Below are positions 19,860-30,850 of a DNA stretch of 64,000 bases, one piece after another. The DNA lies in contig OZ038482.1 in NCBI GenBank assembly GCA_964036315.1, forward strand, positions 14,651,434-14,715,433, written 5' to 3'. The DNA comes from Acanthosepion esculentum (lineage: Eukaryota > Mollusca > Cephalopoda > Sepiida > Sepiidae). Position 1 is the first letter of the stretch, and every line of letters begins with the position of its first letter. The notes beneath the pieces are model-generated. The model made no database searches, was not told the DNA's origin, and saw nothing but the letters and a program-made list of their open reading frames with translations. Position numbers and translations under genes: made by a program.

Positions 19860-20540
19860 GCACGCACTCGGCTCCCCTTTTCGCATTGCTGCTAGCCATC
19901 ACTAGCTATCACTACAGACTACCACACTAGACGCATCACAACAGCCGGTGAGACACACAATAAGTGCGTAAGTCTTCCCCTGCCAGTATATAGCCTCTCC
20001 ATCTGCAAGCCCTATGTAGTGCCTCCTCGTGGCGACACATGGCAACCGAGCACTTTGAGGACTTGGGCTAAACTACAGGGGACGGGGGAGGAGTTTGGCC
20101 CCCTTAACATGCGGCATGCAGGCCCACCAGTGTGTCGACACACCCTGGTGTCCATGAATCAAATCCCAGCTATGGGTTAAATAGCTCCGCTGCCTTGTGG
20201 AAATCTTCGGGAGAAGCAAAGGCTAAGGAGTAAACCCTGCACAAATCCAAAGTGGAGCCCCTAAGGGCGGATGGACGGCACTCTGAGCTGCCTTCCGGCA
20301 GCTCCTGTAGCTGCACTGGTACAAAAATGTATTGGTTTCATCCTCTCCTTTGGGGAACTAGACGTCCCGGCAGCGCTAGTTCTCCATACATCCCGCCCCG
20401 GCTCGTGGCGCACTGGAGGGACTACATAGTCACCAGAGGCAATGTAACTCCATCGCCTAGCACCTACAGCGTTACTCCATCATCTCCCGAGACGGACGGA
20501 TGTCGACGACGACGACGACGACGACGACGGATTCCAATTT
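19860..20540 (+). mobile_element. GC-rich retroelement 3' region with (CGA)n tail
   Basis: Markedly GC-richer than its surroundings. It contains CCCAGCTATGGGTTAAATAG, the short domain shared with SINE B and family H. An inverted pair CACCAGTGTGTCGACACACC/CTGGTG lies near 20128-20154. It ends in about nine CGA/GAC triplets at 20502-20530. A short tandem triplet tail is usual for the 3' end of some non-LTR retrotransposons, so I read this as a LINE or large SINE 3' end. No reverse transcriptase is attached. Confidence 0.5.
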
Positions 20541-20959
20541 AGATCTTTGACTATATTGACATTGTTAGCGACTTACAGCAAAAAATGTGGGGGTCTGTAA
20601 TAAGGGTGTGTACATATAAATATTTGAAATAGATCTTCAGAAATCCTATGCCAATCGAAAGGAACCTATTTCTTTTATCGATGTCGCTTTTACAGTTCAA
20701 GAATTGGCCCACGGCCTGATGCCTGAAGTTCAGATGATTTCTCAAATCAGTCAAGAGGAGGAAACTCCAATCACAAAACCTTTTCTGTTTGCCGAGATAC
20801 ATTACATCAACAATATTTCGACAGGTTACTTTTAGCGACTGTTCGGTTTTATTAAAATCCACTCTTGAGACATATCACACGATAGAAACAAACTTTGACC
20901 TTTGAACTCGTCAGCTTCTACCACGTTCAAATTATTACGCTTATATATTCGCCTATAGT

Positions 20960-21508
20960 TAGAGTTATTTACCACCTTTGCATATTAAACTTGGTTTGTT
21001 TAAACAATTTGTGAAAGCCCTGGACAAGGATTCCCTCGCATTTGCATATCTTGCAGAAAAGCTCCCTTCCCTAAGTCAAGCTAAAATAAAAGAAGGTATC
21101 TTCATAAGTGCTCAAATTCGAAAAATTGTACTTGATGAACCTTTCAACATACATCTCAAGAAAAAAGACAAATTTGCCTTTGAGTCATTCAAGAAAGTTT
21201 GTGATAAGTTCCTTGGAGAATATCGTTCATAAGACTATGTTATAAATGATCTAATACGTCATTATCATGATATGGGGTGTAACATGTCCCTTAAAGTTCA
21301 TGTACTCCACTCTCATTTGGACTTCTTTGCGGAAAATCTTGGTGATGTGAGTGATGAACATGGCGAGAGATTCCATCAGGATATTTCAGTGATGGAGAAA
21401 CGTTTTAAAGGAAAATGGAACCCTGGCATGTTGGCAGACGACTGCTGGAATATAGAAAGAGAGGATGACACTATACACAAGAGGGTTAAGAGGACAAATG
21501 TTGTATAA
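20960..21508 (+). pseudogene. Conserved orphan protein fragment, one stop
   Basis: A plus-strand frame of about 180 residues reads LPPLHIKLGLFKQFVKALDK, then LSQAKIKEGIFISAQIRKI, and after a single in-frame TAA at 21230 continues GCNMSLKVHVLHSHLDFF, SDEHGERFHQDISVMEKRF and GKWNPGMLADDCW to a stop at 21506. The frame is otherwise unbroken, and the two halves are in the same register. I recognise the HSHLDFFP.N.G..SDEHGERFHQDI...EKR..GKWN..MLADYCW pattern as a multi-copy protein family common in arthropods and other invertebrates, probably transposon-derived, with no function I can name. There is no start codon in the right place, so the fragment is truncated at its N-terminus. It may be a recently dead copy, or an exon if the stop is an assembly error. 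Confidence 0.7.
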
Positions 21509-21509
21509 A

Positions 21510-22820
21510 CTGAAAGTTCTTTGTTTTTTATGCATAACCAATAATAATAAATTATGATTTAAAGTACATGAAAACGGTGCCTCATCTAAGGGAAAGAAGG
21601 TCAGATTTTGTATCAATGTACTCTTTTCTAACACTTAAACAGGTCTTATGTGGTATGTACTTTTTTTAACTTGAAATTTGTTGCACAGTGTTATCGAAAC
21701 TAAGCGATGTTGGAGATGGTCAGTATATGGATCGATGACGCCTTAGGAACAGCAAGGAGTATGGGAAGAAAAGTAAACGAGTCTAAGATAAAGAATGAAA
21801 AAGGAAAGCAGTGTAATAATAGGAAATATGGAAATGAAGAAAAGAGAAGACTAAATTAGAAACGCAGAAATTAATGGGCAAAAAATGAAATATGAAAAAA
21901 AAAATGTTAATAAAAATGGCGAAAGCATGAAATACGGATATCGAAAAAGAAAGTTTGAAAATTCGTTAAAACTTTTAAAAAATATATAAAAATAAAAAAT
22001 GTGCTTTGCCATAATTTTTATTTTTATTAGCAGCTTCAAAAATTCACCTGTTGTTGTTGAATCAACTACTTAAAAGTTGAAAAATAATTAAAAAAAAATG
22101 AAATAAAAACGTCATATTTATTGACAAAACATTTTGGCCAAAAATAAAGCAAAAAAGTTAATTAATTTAATTACAAGAATGATTTGATTTCTGATTTGTT
22201 GTTGCGCGTCTTTTTTAAATTATATTCCCGACTGTTTCATTTGTTATTTTAACGTCGGCTTTCTCGATTTTTTTTTTTTAAACTGAGGAGACAAAAGTTG
22301 TTTTCATTAACGTATAAATGAAAACGACTGCAACGGGTCCTTGGAGTTTTATTAAGTACAACAGAATTCATCCCATACCAGTGGAATATATTCCATTTAT
22401 TACTGCTTGGGAGATAATTATTGGTGAGTGGTTTACCCGATTACTCATTCACTCGAAATGTTCATTATGAACAGTTGTGACATGAATTTTTTTTTAATTT
22501 AAAAAGTTATTCGTACTGCTGAAATCATTCAGTTTTGGGGGCTTGTATTGTAAATACAACGTTTAGTCTGATCTACTCAACAGGTCTTTACCGTACAAAG
22601 AAAGAGAAGGAAAGGAGACAGTTTCTCACATATATAGCAGATGTGAATGTAAGGTCCACGTCCGGATGAGGGTCCATTGCCATGGACAAGCATACTTGCC
22701 GATAGTAATTGATGAAGTCAGAAGTTGAATAAAATGTAATGGTAAAAAAAAGAGATTTAGTCTCGTGTATTCAAGACTATATATCATTCCACAAACCAGG
22801 TGACTCATGACCCAGAGAAT
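21510..22820. other. No recognisable gene
   Basis: Very AT-rich, with long A and T runs (21895-22160). No conserved motif seen. Confidence 0.5.
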
Positions 22821-22822
22821 AA

Positions 22823-22825
<3 letters not shown>

Positions 22826-22909
<84 letters not shown>
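22826..22909. repeat. (CA)n-(TA)n compound microsatellite
   Basis: About 22 AC units, then about 20 TA units, ending at foldback C2. Confidence 0.98.
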
Positions 22910-22912
<3 letters not shown>

Positions 22913-22913
<1 letters not shown>

Positions 22914-23441
22914 TTATGAAATGGACAAAGTCCAACAATTATTTTAAGACATTTTTATGTTTATACGTTCTTTTCATAGATACAAATATTTAAGTAAATG
23001 CTCTGTTTATAATAAACAGTATTAACAACAATTACCGGCCTAAATGTACGAGAAATTTTCATAGAAATTATTCGTCCTCCTCATAATGTGTGACGTCATT
23101 TGTTTACATCTGGATACGCATCGAGCAGATATGAATGTACGTGAGAGAATCATGGAAGATTGTAGTTTAAAAACACTAAAATCGACCTTGCTAACCGAAC
23201 GATCCTATGTGGCCCAGTCGGTTAAGGCACATCAGGCTATATTACGGTTCCGGATAGGATACAGGTTCGATTTCTGTCGGAGGATGAATATTTTCTATTA
23301 AAATTTCTCGGACATTCAGACCGGTAAATGTTGTTAATACTGTCTATTATAAAACAGAGCATTTACTTAAATCTTTGTATCTATAAAAAGAATGTATGAA
23401 CATAAAATAATTGTCGGACTTTGTCCATTTCATAATATATA
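22913..23441. mobile_element. Foldback element C2 with tRNA-like core
   Basis: The left arm (22913-23070), from TATGAAATGGACAAAGTCCA through AATAAACAGTATTAACA to ATTCGTCCTCC, is the inverse of the right part (23278-23441), from CGGAGGATGAAT through TAATACTGTCTATTATAAA to GACTTTGTCCATTTCATA. The unit head ATGTGTGACGTCATTTG starts at 23080. The tRNA-like core at 23213-23284 has GGCCCAGTCGGTTAAGGC and ACAGGTTCGATTTCTGT. Confidence 0.9.
23213..23284 (+). other. tRNA-like SINE core (class II type)
   Basis: TCCTATG pairs with CGGAGGA, imperfectly, as an acceptor stem. The D-arm box GGCCCAGTCGGTTAAGG and the T arm ACAGG-TTCGATT-TCTGT are visible. This is a Pol III promoter module of the foldback, not a functional tRNA gene. 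Confidence 0.7.
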
Positions 23442-23614
23442 TATATATTTATATGTAAAATTTTCGATATTTTGATGTGTCCTTAAGCAAAACCTTGTTT
23501 ATTACAAAAGGAAATTGTTAATATTATGCATCATTTTAAGAGTTAAATTAGATCAAATGTTTTTGGTTGTTCTTTTAAAACTTTGTAATATTCTTTGGCT
23601 GTTAGATTAGTATC

Positions 23615-23865
23615 TCGCTTAAATAGTCCTGGGTATGACGATAAACTACATCCGGTATAAGGTCTCTGATCGGGAGATTGGAGATTTTGAGAAGCGTGGA
23701 AATTACCAAGACCTATTAATAGTAAACAATAGATTTTATTTGTAGTTGACCAACAATACATGTTTTTGTAGTTAAATGGACAGAATTTTGCTAAAAATAT
23801 TTAGGTATCGACATAGAATAACCCATAGAGGTTGATATGCTGCTAAACAAAATCAAAACAGCTAA
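23615..23865 (-). repeat. Repeat family H, partial
   Basis: GTATGACGATAAACTACATCC and TCTGATCGGGAGATT match the family H tail at 50270-50360. ATAACCCATAGAGGTTGATA at 23818 matches the head unit of the same family. Confidence 0.7.
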
Positions 23866-23869
23866 GATG

Positions 23870-24690
23870 AAAGAACTTTTTCATAACACATGATATCCTA
23901 TCATTTCTTAAAGAAACTACAAACTGACATCATATTTGTCAGTGGATAACAAATTCAAATTTTTCCAAGCATTAGACACATCTTTATACGCTGATGAAGA
24001 CATGCCCCAAACAAAATGGAAACATAGTTTCATCGTCAAAATGTGTATGTTATTATTAAGAGGAAGGATCAAAGTATTTTTTGATGATTTAATGAAATTT
24101 TTTACTCCTTTTTTTAAAACATTCGAAATTGTGATTAATAACGTGTTTTTCTTGCATCAGCGGATGCACGTAGCAAATTTTAGCCTCTTTTTGCTGTGAT
24201 AGACACATTAATAAGGAAATTCTTGCAAAAATGAAATAATTGTCAGATTTTAATTAAAATTTTCAGGACTTATTAACAAAAGAAGAAAGTTACTTCTAAA
24301 TTTTTTTTATTAGAAAATCTTGGAAGAAATATTGTTTTTACATGTTTCAACCCCTTAATTTTATGAAAACTTGAGAAAAACTTTTTGTGACTATATAAGT
24401 TAAAAGCAGAATTCTTTGAAGAATTTAAATCACTCAATCTTTTGGCAAAATCTGGCCGAGTCTTACCGGAAATCTGTTCGGAATCGAAAAAAATGACGCA
24501 ATGAAACTAAGACATTATTTATTTAGTGAAACTTAATTGTTTTAATGAATAATATATATTAAAGACAATATTGTCTTAAGAAAAAAAAAATCGATGTAAA
24601 ATGAATTTTTACAAGATTTGTTTTCATTTTTTTTACAATTTTAACTTTAATAATTCATAAAGTTTAAAAATTTTTAAAATTCAGTTTGAC
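23870..24690. other. No recognisable gene
   Basis: Strongly AT-rich. An open frame at 23936-24199 (plus) has no family match that I know and no supporting signal. Confidence 0.45.
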
Positions 24691-24699
24691 TACCTGAGA

Positions 24700-24905
24700 C
24701 GAGCTCTAACCAGCTTGGACAAGCAATAACCATTATGACCAACTAAGACCAGCTATGACCAGCTAAGACCAGTTATGACTAGCTTAGACGAGCTCTGACC
24801 AGTTTAGACCAGCTATGACTAGCTAAGACCAGCTCCGACTAGGGCAGACGAGCTCTGACCAGCTTGGACAAGCTATGACCAGGTAAGACCAACTTAGACC
24901 AGCGG
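24700..24905. repeat. Decamer/20-mer minisatellite
   Basis: About twenty imperfect 10-bp units of the form GACCAGCTAA or GACCAGCTAT, many alternating as 20-mers; some read GACGAGCTCT or GACTAGCTTA. Confidence 0.9.
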
Positions 24906-25340
24906 CCTGATTGGAAAGTCTCGGGTCCCCACGTTAAAAAGCGACTTTGTTTCACAGCCTGACTCAGTGGGGGGAGTAAAATAAATCGCCTTACCTGGAC
25001 AGAAGTTTTTCTTGGTGCCCGGGTAGAATTTATCATCTCTCATTTGCGTCTTCGGGCAGAGTGTGACTCAGTTGCGGTTCCATCAGAGGACAGAGGCGCA
25101 ACTGGGAAAAATAAAACTGTGAGGTGCCCAGTCCTGGTGAAAAGCTGTCCGAGACTGCACCCTCTCATGGCACTAGAGAGAGAGGGATCGGTGTTCGCAC
25201 CGAGGCCAGCGCAACCGACGGCTGCGTGGGCTCGGGGAATTGTTGTCCCTGGCCCGAGTGTACGTGCTCCACATTAAACTCGACATTGTATCACAACTCA
25301 TTTGCATTGGGGCTACAGAGTAAATACTCGTAACTTGTTA
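24906..25340 (-). other. CpG-rich block with a splice-donor-like site
   Basis: Sharply GC- and CpG-richer than its surroundings. On the minus strand an ATG near 25036 opens MINSTRAPRKTSVQ and reaches CAG followed by GTAAGG at 24995/24994, a consensus splice donor. Minus-strand ATGCAAATGAG (25300) is an octamer-like element. It could be a promoter and first exon of a real gene, or part of a retroelement. No second exon can be assigned. Confidence 0.35.
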
Positions 25341-25489
25341 ACACGCCAGGCGGTCGATAAATCGATCGATACGTCAGAAAGACAAAACGCCGTGGTTTAG
25401 AAATGCTTGTATACAGCATGAAATGCTGTAATATTTGTTTCAAATAAGATTATTTAACTTTAAATTTGCCAATATTCTTCAAATACCGT

Positions 25490-25740
25490 CTCTGAAATTG
25501 TTGTGGCCTTGTTAGGGCCAGAAATAAAGGTACAAAGAGAGGAACTGAGTTAAACAAATATATTAACAGAAACAGTAATAGAAACATATACAAACGAAAG
25601 TGTTACAGCAAGAATGTTCAGTCCGACTGTCAAAGCTGACTGCTGGAAACTTCCCTCTCCAAAAGGCAGTACCTGCTCCTATTTATAGCTGGGAGAGTCC
25701 ATGCGTGCGTGGGTAAATTACCATAGAAGAAATATATATT
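25490..25740 (-). promoter_or_regulatory. Possible promoter or LTR fragment
   Basis: On the minus strand CTATAAATAGGAGCAGG (TATA box at about 25679-25687) is followed downstream by a GC-balanced leader and a T-rich stretch containing CCTTTATTTCTGGCCCTAAC. The layout resembles the U3-R-U5 of an LTR, but no partner LTR or binding site is evident. Confidence 0.3.
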
Positions 25741-26225
25741 TTATTTTTGCAAGATTTTTAAAAGCAAGAATTAATTTTTGTTTCCAAATATAACAAAATG
25801 GCCGTTTTATCGATTTTACTGAAAAAAAAAAAATGATTCCGATCAATATAATTTCTGTTTGAAATTCATCAGAATATTTTGCTTACTGGAAACAGTAACT
25901 TTTAAATCTTTTAGCATTCAATTCAATCTAAAATGAAAGGTTCAAGAAAGCTTTTCCATTTTTAAAGATTTATTTTAAACTTTACGCCCACCGAATTAGT
26001 GGAGGTATCTACATTGATATATCGCATATTATCACCCAAATTAGTTCTGTGAGAAACACACACAATAGAATATGGTACTTTGCTTATTGTCGGAATATTT
26101 GCTGGGCCAGTTTCTTTAATAGGAACAGAGAACTATATGCAATTAAAATACAGAAAATTAAACATAAATTTGGCTTAAGACTGGATTTGAACTCAAATCC
26201 AACTACCAGAAGACTTTACATGAAC
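25740..26225. other. No gene; one T-arm-like motif
   Basis: AT-rich. On the minus strand near 26175-26205, GGATTTGAGTTCAAATCC is a perfect T-arm-like hairpin, possibly a SINE relic. Confidence 0.4.
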
Positions 26226-26226
26226 T

Positions 26227-26322
26227 AGTCTTATAGTCGTGAAATTTCAGATAGAAGCGGTTAAAGTAACTTCTAGTCTTATAGTCGTGAAATTTCAGAT
26301 AGAAGCGGTTAAAGTAACTTTC
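26227..26322. repeat. 48-bp direct duplication
   Basis: Two essentially identical 48-bp units (TCTTATAGTCGTGAAATTTC to GGTTAAAGTAACTT) lie head to tail. Confidence 0.95.
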
Positions 26323-26499
26323 TCGTTATTTTCTGCTGATGAGGATGGGAAAAAAGATCGAAATAATAACATAAACATCAAGATTATTGCTATGTCTTTG
26401 ATTGGCTGCAAACATGCGAAATAGTCTTGAGGAATAAGTTCCAAGACCTCAGGCTAATGCCTTCAGCCATGAATTGTAGGCTTCTTATATTTTCTCTCT

Positions 26500-26510
26500 C
26501 TTTATCTCTA

Positions 26511-26593
<83 letters not shown>
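26500..26593. repeat. (TC)n-(TA)n compound microsatellite
   Basis: About 20 TC units pass directly into about 21 TA units. Confidence 0.98.
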
Positions 26594-26595
<2 letters not shown>

Positions 26596-26789
26596 AAATA
26601 ATAACTCAACTGAAATAACATTTTAATTGAATACAGATTACCATTGATTTTGTTGAATACAGTTCTGAATATCCTGAGGATATAACTTCAACTAATGTTA
26701 CGTATGGTGGATTTTAATAAAAACATGAGAAACATACGCGTAAATAAAAGTTTCATGGTAAAATCGACCTCGCTTAATAATAAATCTGT

Positions 26790-26942
<153 letters not shown>

Positions 26943-26944
26943 TT

Positions 26945-27455
26945 GTGTATTTAGGCAGCAATCCTTCTTTCATGCACATTTCATTGAATACGACAGACAA
27001 GGTGCTTTTATTTAGTTTTTTATACAATTTCTCATGCGATCTAATAATTTTTTTCTTTTCGGATGATAAATTATATAAAAAACTGTCTGAATGTTCTTTT
27101 TATCCGAGCGCTTTCGGCTATACATTTAGCCATTTTCAAAGATTAAATATTTTAACTGTTAAATATAAAAATAGTTTGTTGTATGTATGTTTTATAAAAC
27201 ATACATACAAAAAATTATTTCTTATTGTCTTATAAAACATACATACAACAAACTATTTCTTATTTAACAGTTAAAATATTTAATCCTTAAAATGGCTAAA
27301 TGTATAGCCGAAAGCGCTCGGATAAAAAACAACATTCGGACAGTTTTTATATAATTTATCACTCGAAAAGAAAAAAATATTAAATCGCATGAGAAATTGT
27401 ATAAAAACTAAATAAAAGCACTTTGTCTGTCGTATTCAATGAAATGTGCATATAT
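26945..27455. mobile_element. Penelope-like remnants in foldback (E3)
   Basis: Two inverted arms of about 225 bp, 26972-27200 and 27230-27452, share ATGCACATTTCATTGAATAC, CCGAGCGCTTTCGGCTATAC and AGTTTGTTGTATGTATG. The right arm, read on plus, encodes a diverged form of the E frame ending in VFNEMC. It also carries ATGGCTAAATGTATAGCC followed by GAAAGC, the stem-GAAA motif of family E. (TA)n lies on both sides. Confidence 0.7.
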
Positions 27456-27460
27456 ATATA

Positions 27461-27648
27461 TACAGTGTAACCCGGATATAAGAGAGTTGTCGGGACCGGA
27501 GAAGAAGTATCTTATATCCGGGTTTCTCTTATATCCGGGTTTGGTCTATTATATATACATTAACACAGGTTCTAATTTGGGACCAGAGAAAATTTCTCTT
27601 ATATCCGGTTTTCTCTTATATCCGGGTCTCTTATAACCGGGTTACACA

Positions 27649-27651
<3 letters not shown>
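27461..27651. mobile_element. Tc1/pogo-type MITE
   Basis: Inside a (TA)n tract. The termini, read inward from TA, are CAGTGTAACCCGGATATAAG and the inverse of CTTATAACCGGGTTACACAG. CTTATATCCGG recurs four times internally as subterminal repeats. About 190 bp, with no coding capacity. Confidence 0.8.
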
Positions 27652-27702
<51 letters not shown>

Positions 27703-27785
27703 GTGTGTGTGTATGTGTGTGTATGTGTGTGTATATGTGTGTGTGTGCATGTATCTATGGTTTTTTCCTATATATATATATACAT
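27652..27785. repeat. (TA)n-(TG)n compound microsatellite
   Basis: About 22 TA units, then interrupted TG/TATG units to about 27760 and a short TA run. Confidence 0.95.
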
Positions 27786-27789
27786 ACTA

Positions 27790-29390
27790 ATGAAAAAAAG
27801 TTGTAAATTTGGCACAATCAGAGATTAATGGAAATACCTGGTCATAAAATTGAAGACGTATAACAGCATCTAAGAGAAGTCATATGATCTAAGAGAAGTC
27901 ATGAGTAATTGTAATATAAGTCATATGATGAATAGAAGTTTAGCTTTTACCATAGATTTTAGCAATATCAGCATATCATTTTTTTTTCCTTTTCTTGTTT
28001 CGTCGATAGGATCACTTCATAGTTATTCTTTGAAATGACAGTATCATTTCTCAGGTTCTTTGTGATCATTATCACGTAAAACTTACTTGCATCGTTGACT
28101 GCGGATAACTGAAACCGCGGAAACTGTGACCTGCGATAAAGCGATCCTTGTATTTTTCAGACATTGCTGATTGATTAATTTAATTTTTAAGGATTATCAA
28201 CCCTATGTTGTTATTTAAAGCCGAAACATATTTCAGATTTTAGAAGTTGCTTAAATTAGCCGGTGTTCTAATCTAGTTCCCCATCTAAGTAAGGTTCGGT
28301 TTTGACCTTGCTTAACTTTGGTGGTCGAACGAGAACCGATGTTTTCTACGTGATTTGACCGTATGCAATTCATGAGTACTCATTAGCTTTTCTATCTTAA
28401 AAATGTTTGATGAAAGAGACATTTTCAGCATTTGTGGCACGAGTGATTAAAAACTGACAATATTACCAACAAGCATAAAACATTTTTAATGTTTTAAAAT
28501 TTACAAGTGAAATCCGTTGATTTTATTTTTAGATTTTTATTTTGTTTTTGCTTTTGGTTTCAGCTTGCAAACATTTTTTTTCGTTTTGTCTTTTTACGAG
28601 TTCTTATTTTCTCGGCAATAAAATTTCCATTCGAAGGATCAAAGATTCATCTTTGATCGATTCCAAGTGCCGCGACTGGACATATTTTTAAAAATATTTA
28701 TTGAGTAAAAACAATTTTTAATAATTCAGAATAAATGAATATTTTGAAAAATTAGCTCCCCGCGAAAAATAAAACACAAAGAAAAAACATTTCATGCGTT
28801 ATAAAAACAGAAAAAAGGCCCCAAACTCTTTTTTTTATCCGCCATTTTTGCCCAAAGCTTTCATTGTTAAATAATTGCCAGAAGATTTCATAAAATTTCT
28901 TCATATCTTTGGCGTCTTCCGTTAATGTATGGAACCTGAACAAGGCTTCTAAGCGCCTTTAAGCTAACCCATTTGATAATGAATTAATTATTTTGGTCTC
29001 CTAAAAATGATCATTTGTTCTATTGTCAATCAGATTAGCATCATGTATAATGTGATGTTATCTATATTTGTAAAATGATGTGATGACGCCGGAGAATAAG
29101 CCTTTGTGAGTCGAGAACTGTTACTTGGTAAAAATAGCATGACAAACCAAGTCGAATAATTTGGTGGACAGAATTTAAGATATTAAAGAAACATAACATG
29201 AATGATTCAATTAATTTTTTTCAAAAAAGGGAACGGAAAATAGAATGATTGGTTTATACCAGTCGACGAGCTGAGTAGGGTCTACATCGAAATTCAGTGA
29301 TCGAAGTACTGGCCATTTTCTGAACTCAAACCTCGCCGACGGAGATTAAATAGCAATTTGAGAGCTGAGACAGACCTGAGTTTTTATTAA
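27790..29390. other. No recognisable gene
   Basis: AT-rich. CTGCGGATAACTGAAACCGC at 28099 resembles the inner part of Tigger-like ends, as at 54900, but is isolated. Confidence 0.45.
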
Positions 29391-29394
29391 TCTT

Positions 29395-30850
29395 AACTGA
29401 TACAGAAGCTTCAAACCTGGCAAGTCATAACAATAATATTCCCTCTGAGCTGATAAAACATGGAGGTGAAGAAACCATCAAAGCCATAGCAGAACTATGC
29501 AAAAGATTTGGGAAAAAAAGGGGACCAACGAGTGATACCCCTGCCAAAGAAAGGAAGTTAAAAAAATATAGGACAATAAGTCTGATCAGTCACCCTAGTT
29601 CTGCTCTGTATCATTTTGAATCGTTTGAAATCCAAGGCTGAAGAACTGCTATCAGAAGAACAAGTAGGTTTTAGAACCAGATGAAGTACAATAGGTCTTA
29701 ATTTGTAGGACCCTCGTAGAGAAACACCTACCAACACCAGAAGGACGTCTTCCATAACTTTTCGATTTCAAGAACGCATTTGATCGTGTATGGTATGACG
29801 GTCTTCGGCAAATCCTTAAGCAATTCACTGTAGATGACAGAATAAATCCAAGTCATCGAGGCCCTATATAAAGATGTCACCAACGCAGTTCTTCTGGGAA
29901 AACGAATGGGAAGATTCTTCCAGGAAACTGTCGGCGTGAGACAGGGATGCGTACTTTCACCCACATTGTTCAACCTATTTCTAAAGAGAATCATGCAAGA
30001 AACCCTGAACGACCGTGATCTCTCAATCTCTATCGGTGGTAGGCCAGTCCGTAACATAAGTTTTGCAGACAACATTGACCTCATAACAAGTAGTAACAGT
30101 GAGCTCCAGGACTTGTCAAAACAAACTTTTTGAAAAATCAAGAGCATATGGAATGGAGGTCAGCTCTGAGAAATCCAAGTAAATGGTGGATATCACAAAT
30201 AGTAACACATATCAACATTGCCATGAATGGGAATTCACTGGAGGAAGTGTCCAGTTTTAAATACTTAGGAGCAATCTTGTCTAAAGATGGCACCTGCAAC
30301 TCTGAAATACGCACACAGATTGCCACAGCAATGGCCAAATTGACAAGAATATGGAGGAGCAAAATGAGCTTTCAAACGAAGTACAGACTACAAATCACTG
30401 GTAGTCTCCATTCTCCTATATGGACGTGAAACGTGGACAATGTTGGCAGATACAGAGAGAAGGATCCAAGCGTTTGAGAACAAATGCATGAGAAAACTCC
30501 CTTCTATTGGGAACAAAAAACCAATCAGTTTGTGCGAAGAGGGTTGAAATTTTTGTGGGCCACCAGGAACCTCTTCTCGCCACTCAAAATGGCGTAGTTT
30601 GGATACGTTACAAAGCACGGCAGCCTGAGCAAGACCATCATGCTAGGCACCGTGGAAAGTGGACGTAGGAGAGGACGCCAACGCAAAAACTAGTTGGACA
30701 ATGTCAGACAATGGACAAGTATGACTATGCCAGAATTGCTGATGGCTGCTATTGATAGACCATTGTGAATTCAATATAGCTTCTGCATTCGGACCCCCAC
30801 TACGATTACAAAAGTCAAGGGGATGACGATGATACAAAATAAGATCAACT
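29395..30850 (+). pseudogene. RTE-like LINE reverse transcriptase pseudogene
   Basis: 5'-truncated LINE copy. It begins around NNIPSELIKHGGEETIKA, passes YRTISLIS and LLSEEQVGFR (RT fingers), then at 29906-30133 GVRQGCVLSPTLFNLFL and NISFADNIDLI. The catalytic YADD is changed to FADN, so the second aspartate is replaced by Asn. Next come SSFKYLGAILSKDG, SEIRTQIATAMAKL and a tail with ADTERRIQAFENKCMRKL. The 3' end around 30810-30840 holds AAAGTCAAGGGGATGACGATG, the same end as the minus copy at 61660. Several frameshifts and stops make it inactive. Protein segments are almost identical to those of the 62-kb copy, so the family is fairly young. Confidence 0.9.

Noticed and set aside
25000..25040. 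TGGTGCCCGGGTAG as a retroelement primer binding site
   Set aside because: No CA-ending LTR immediately before it and no matching tRNA end that I can name with confidence.
26333..26372. CTGATGAGGATGGG...GATCGAAAT as a possible hammerhead
   Set aside because: Stem II is only three pairs with a bulge, and no stem I or III can be drawn.
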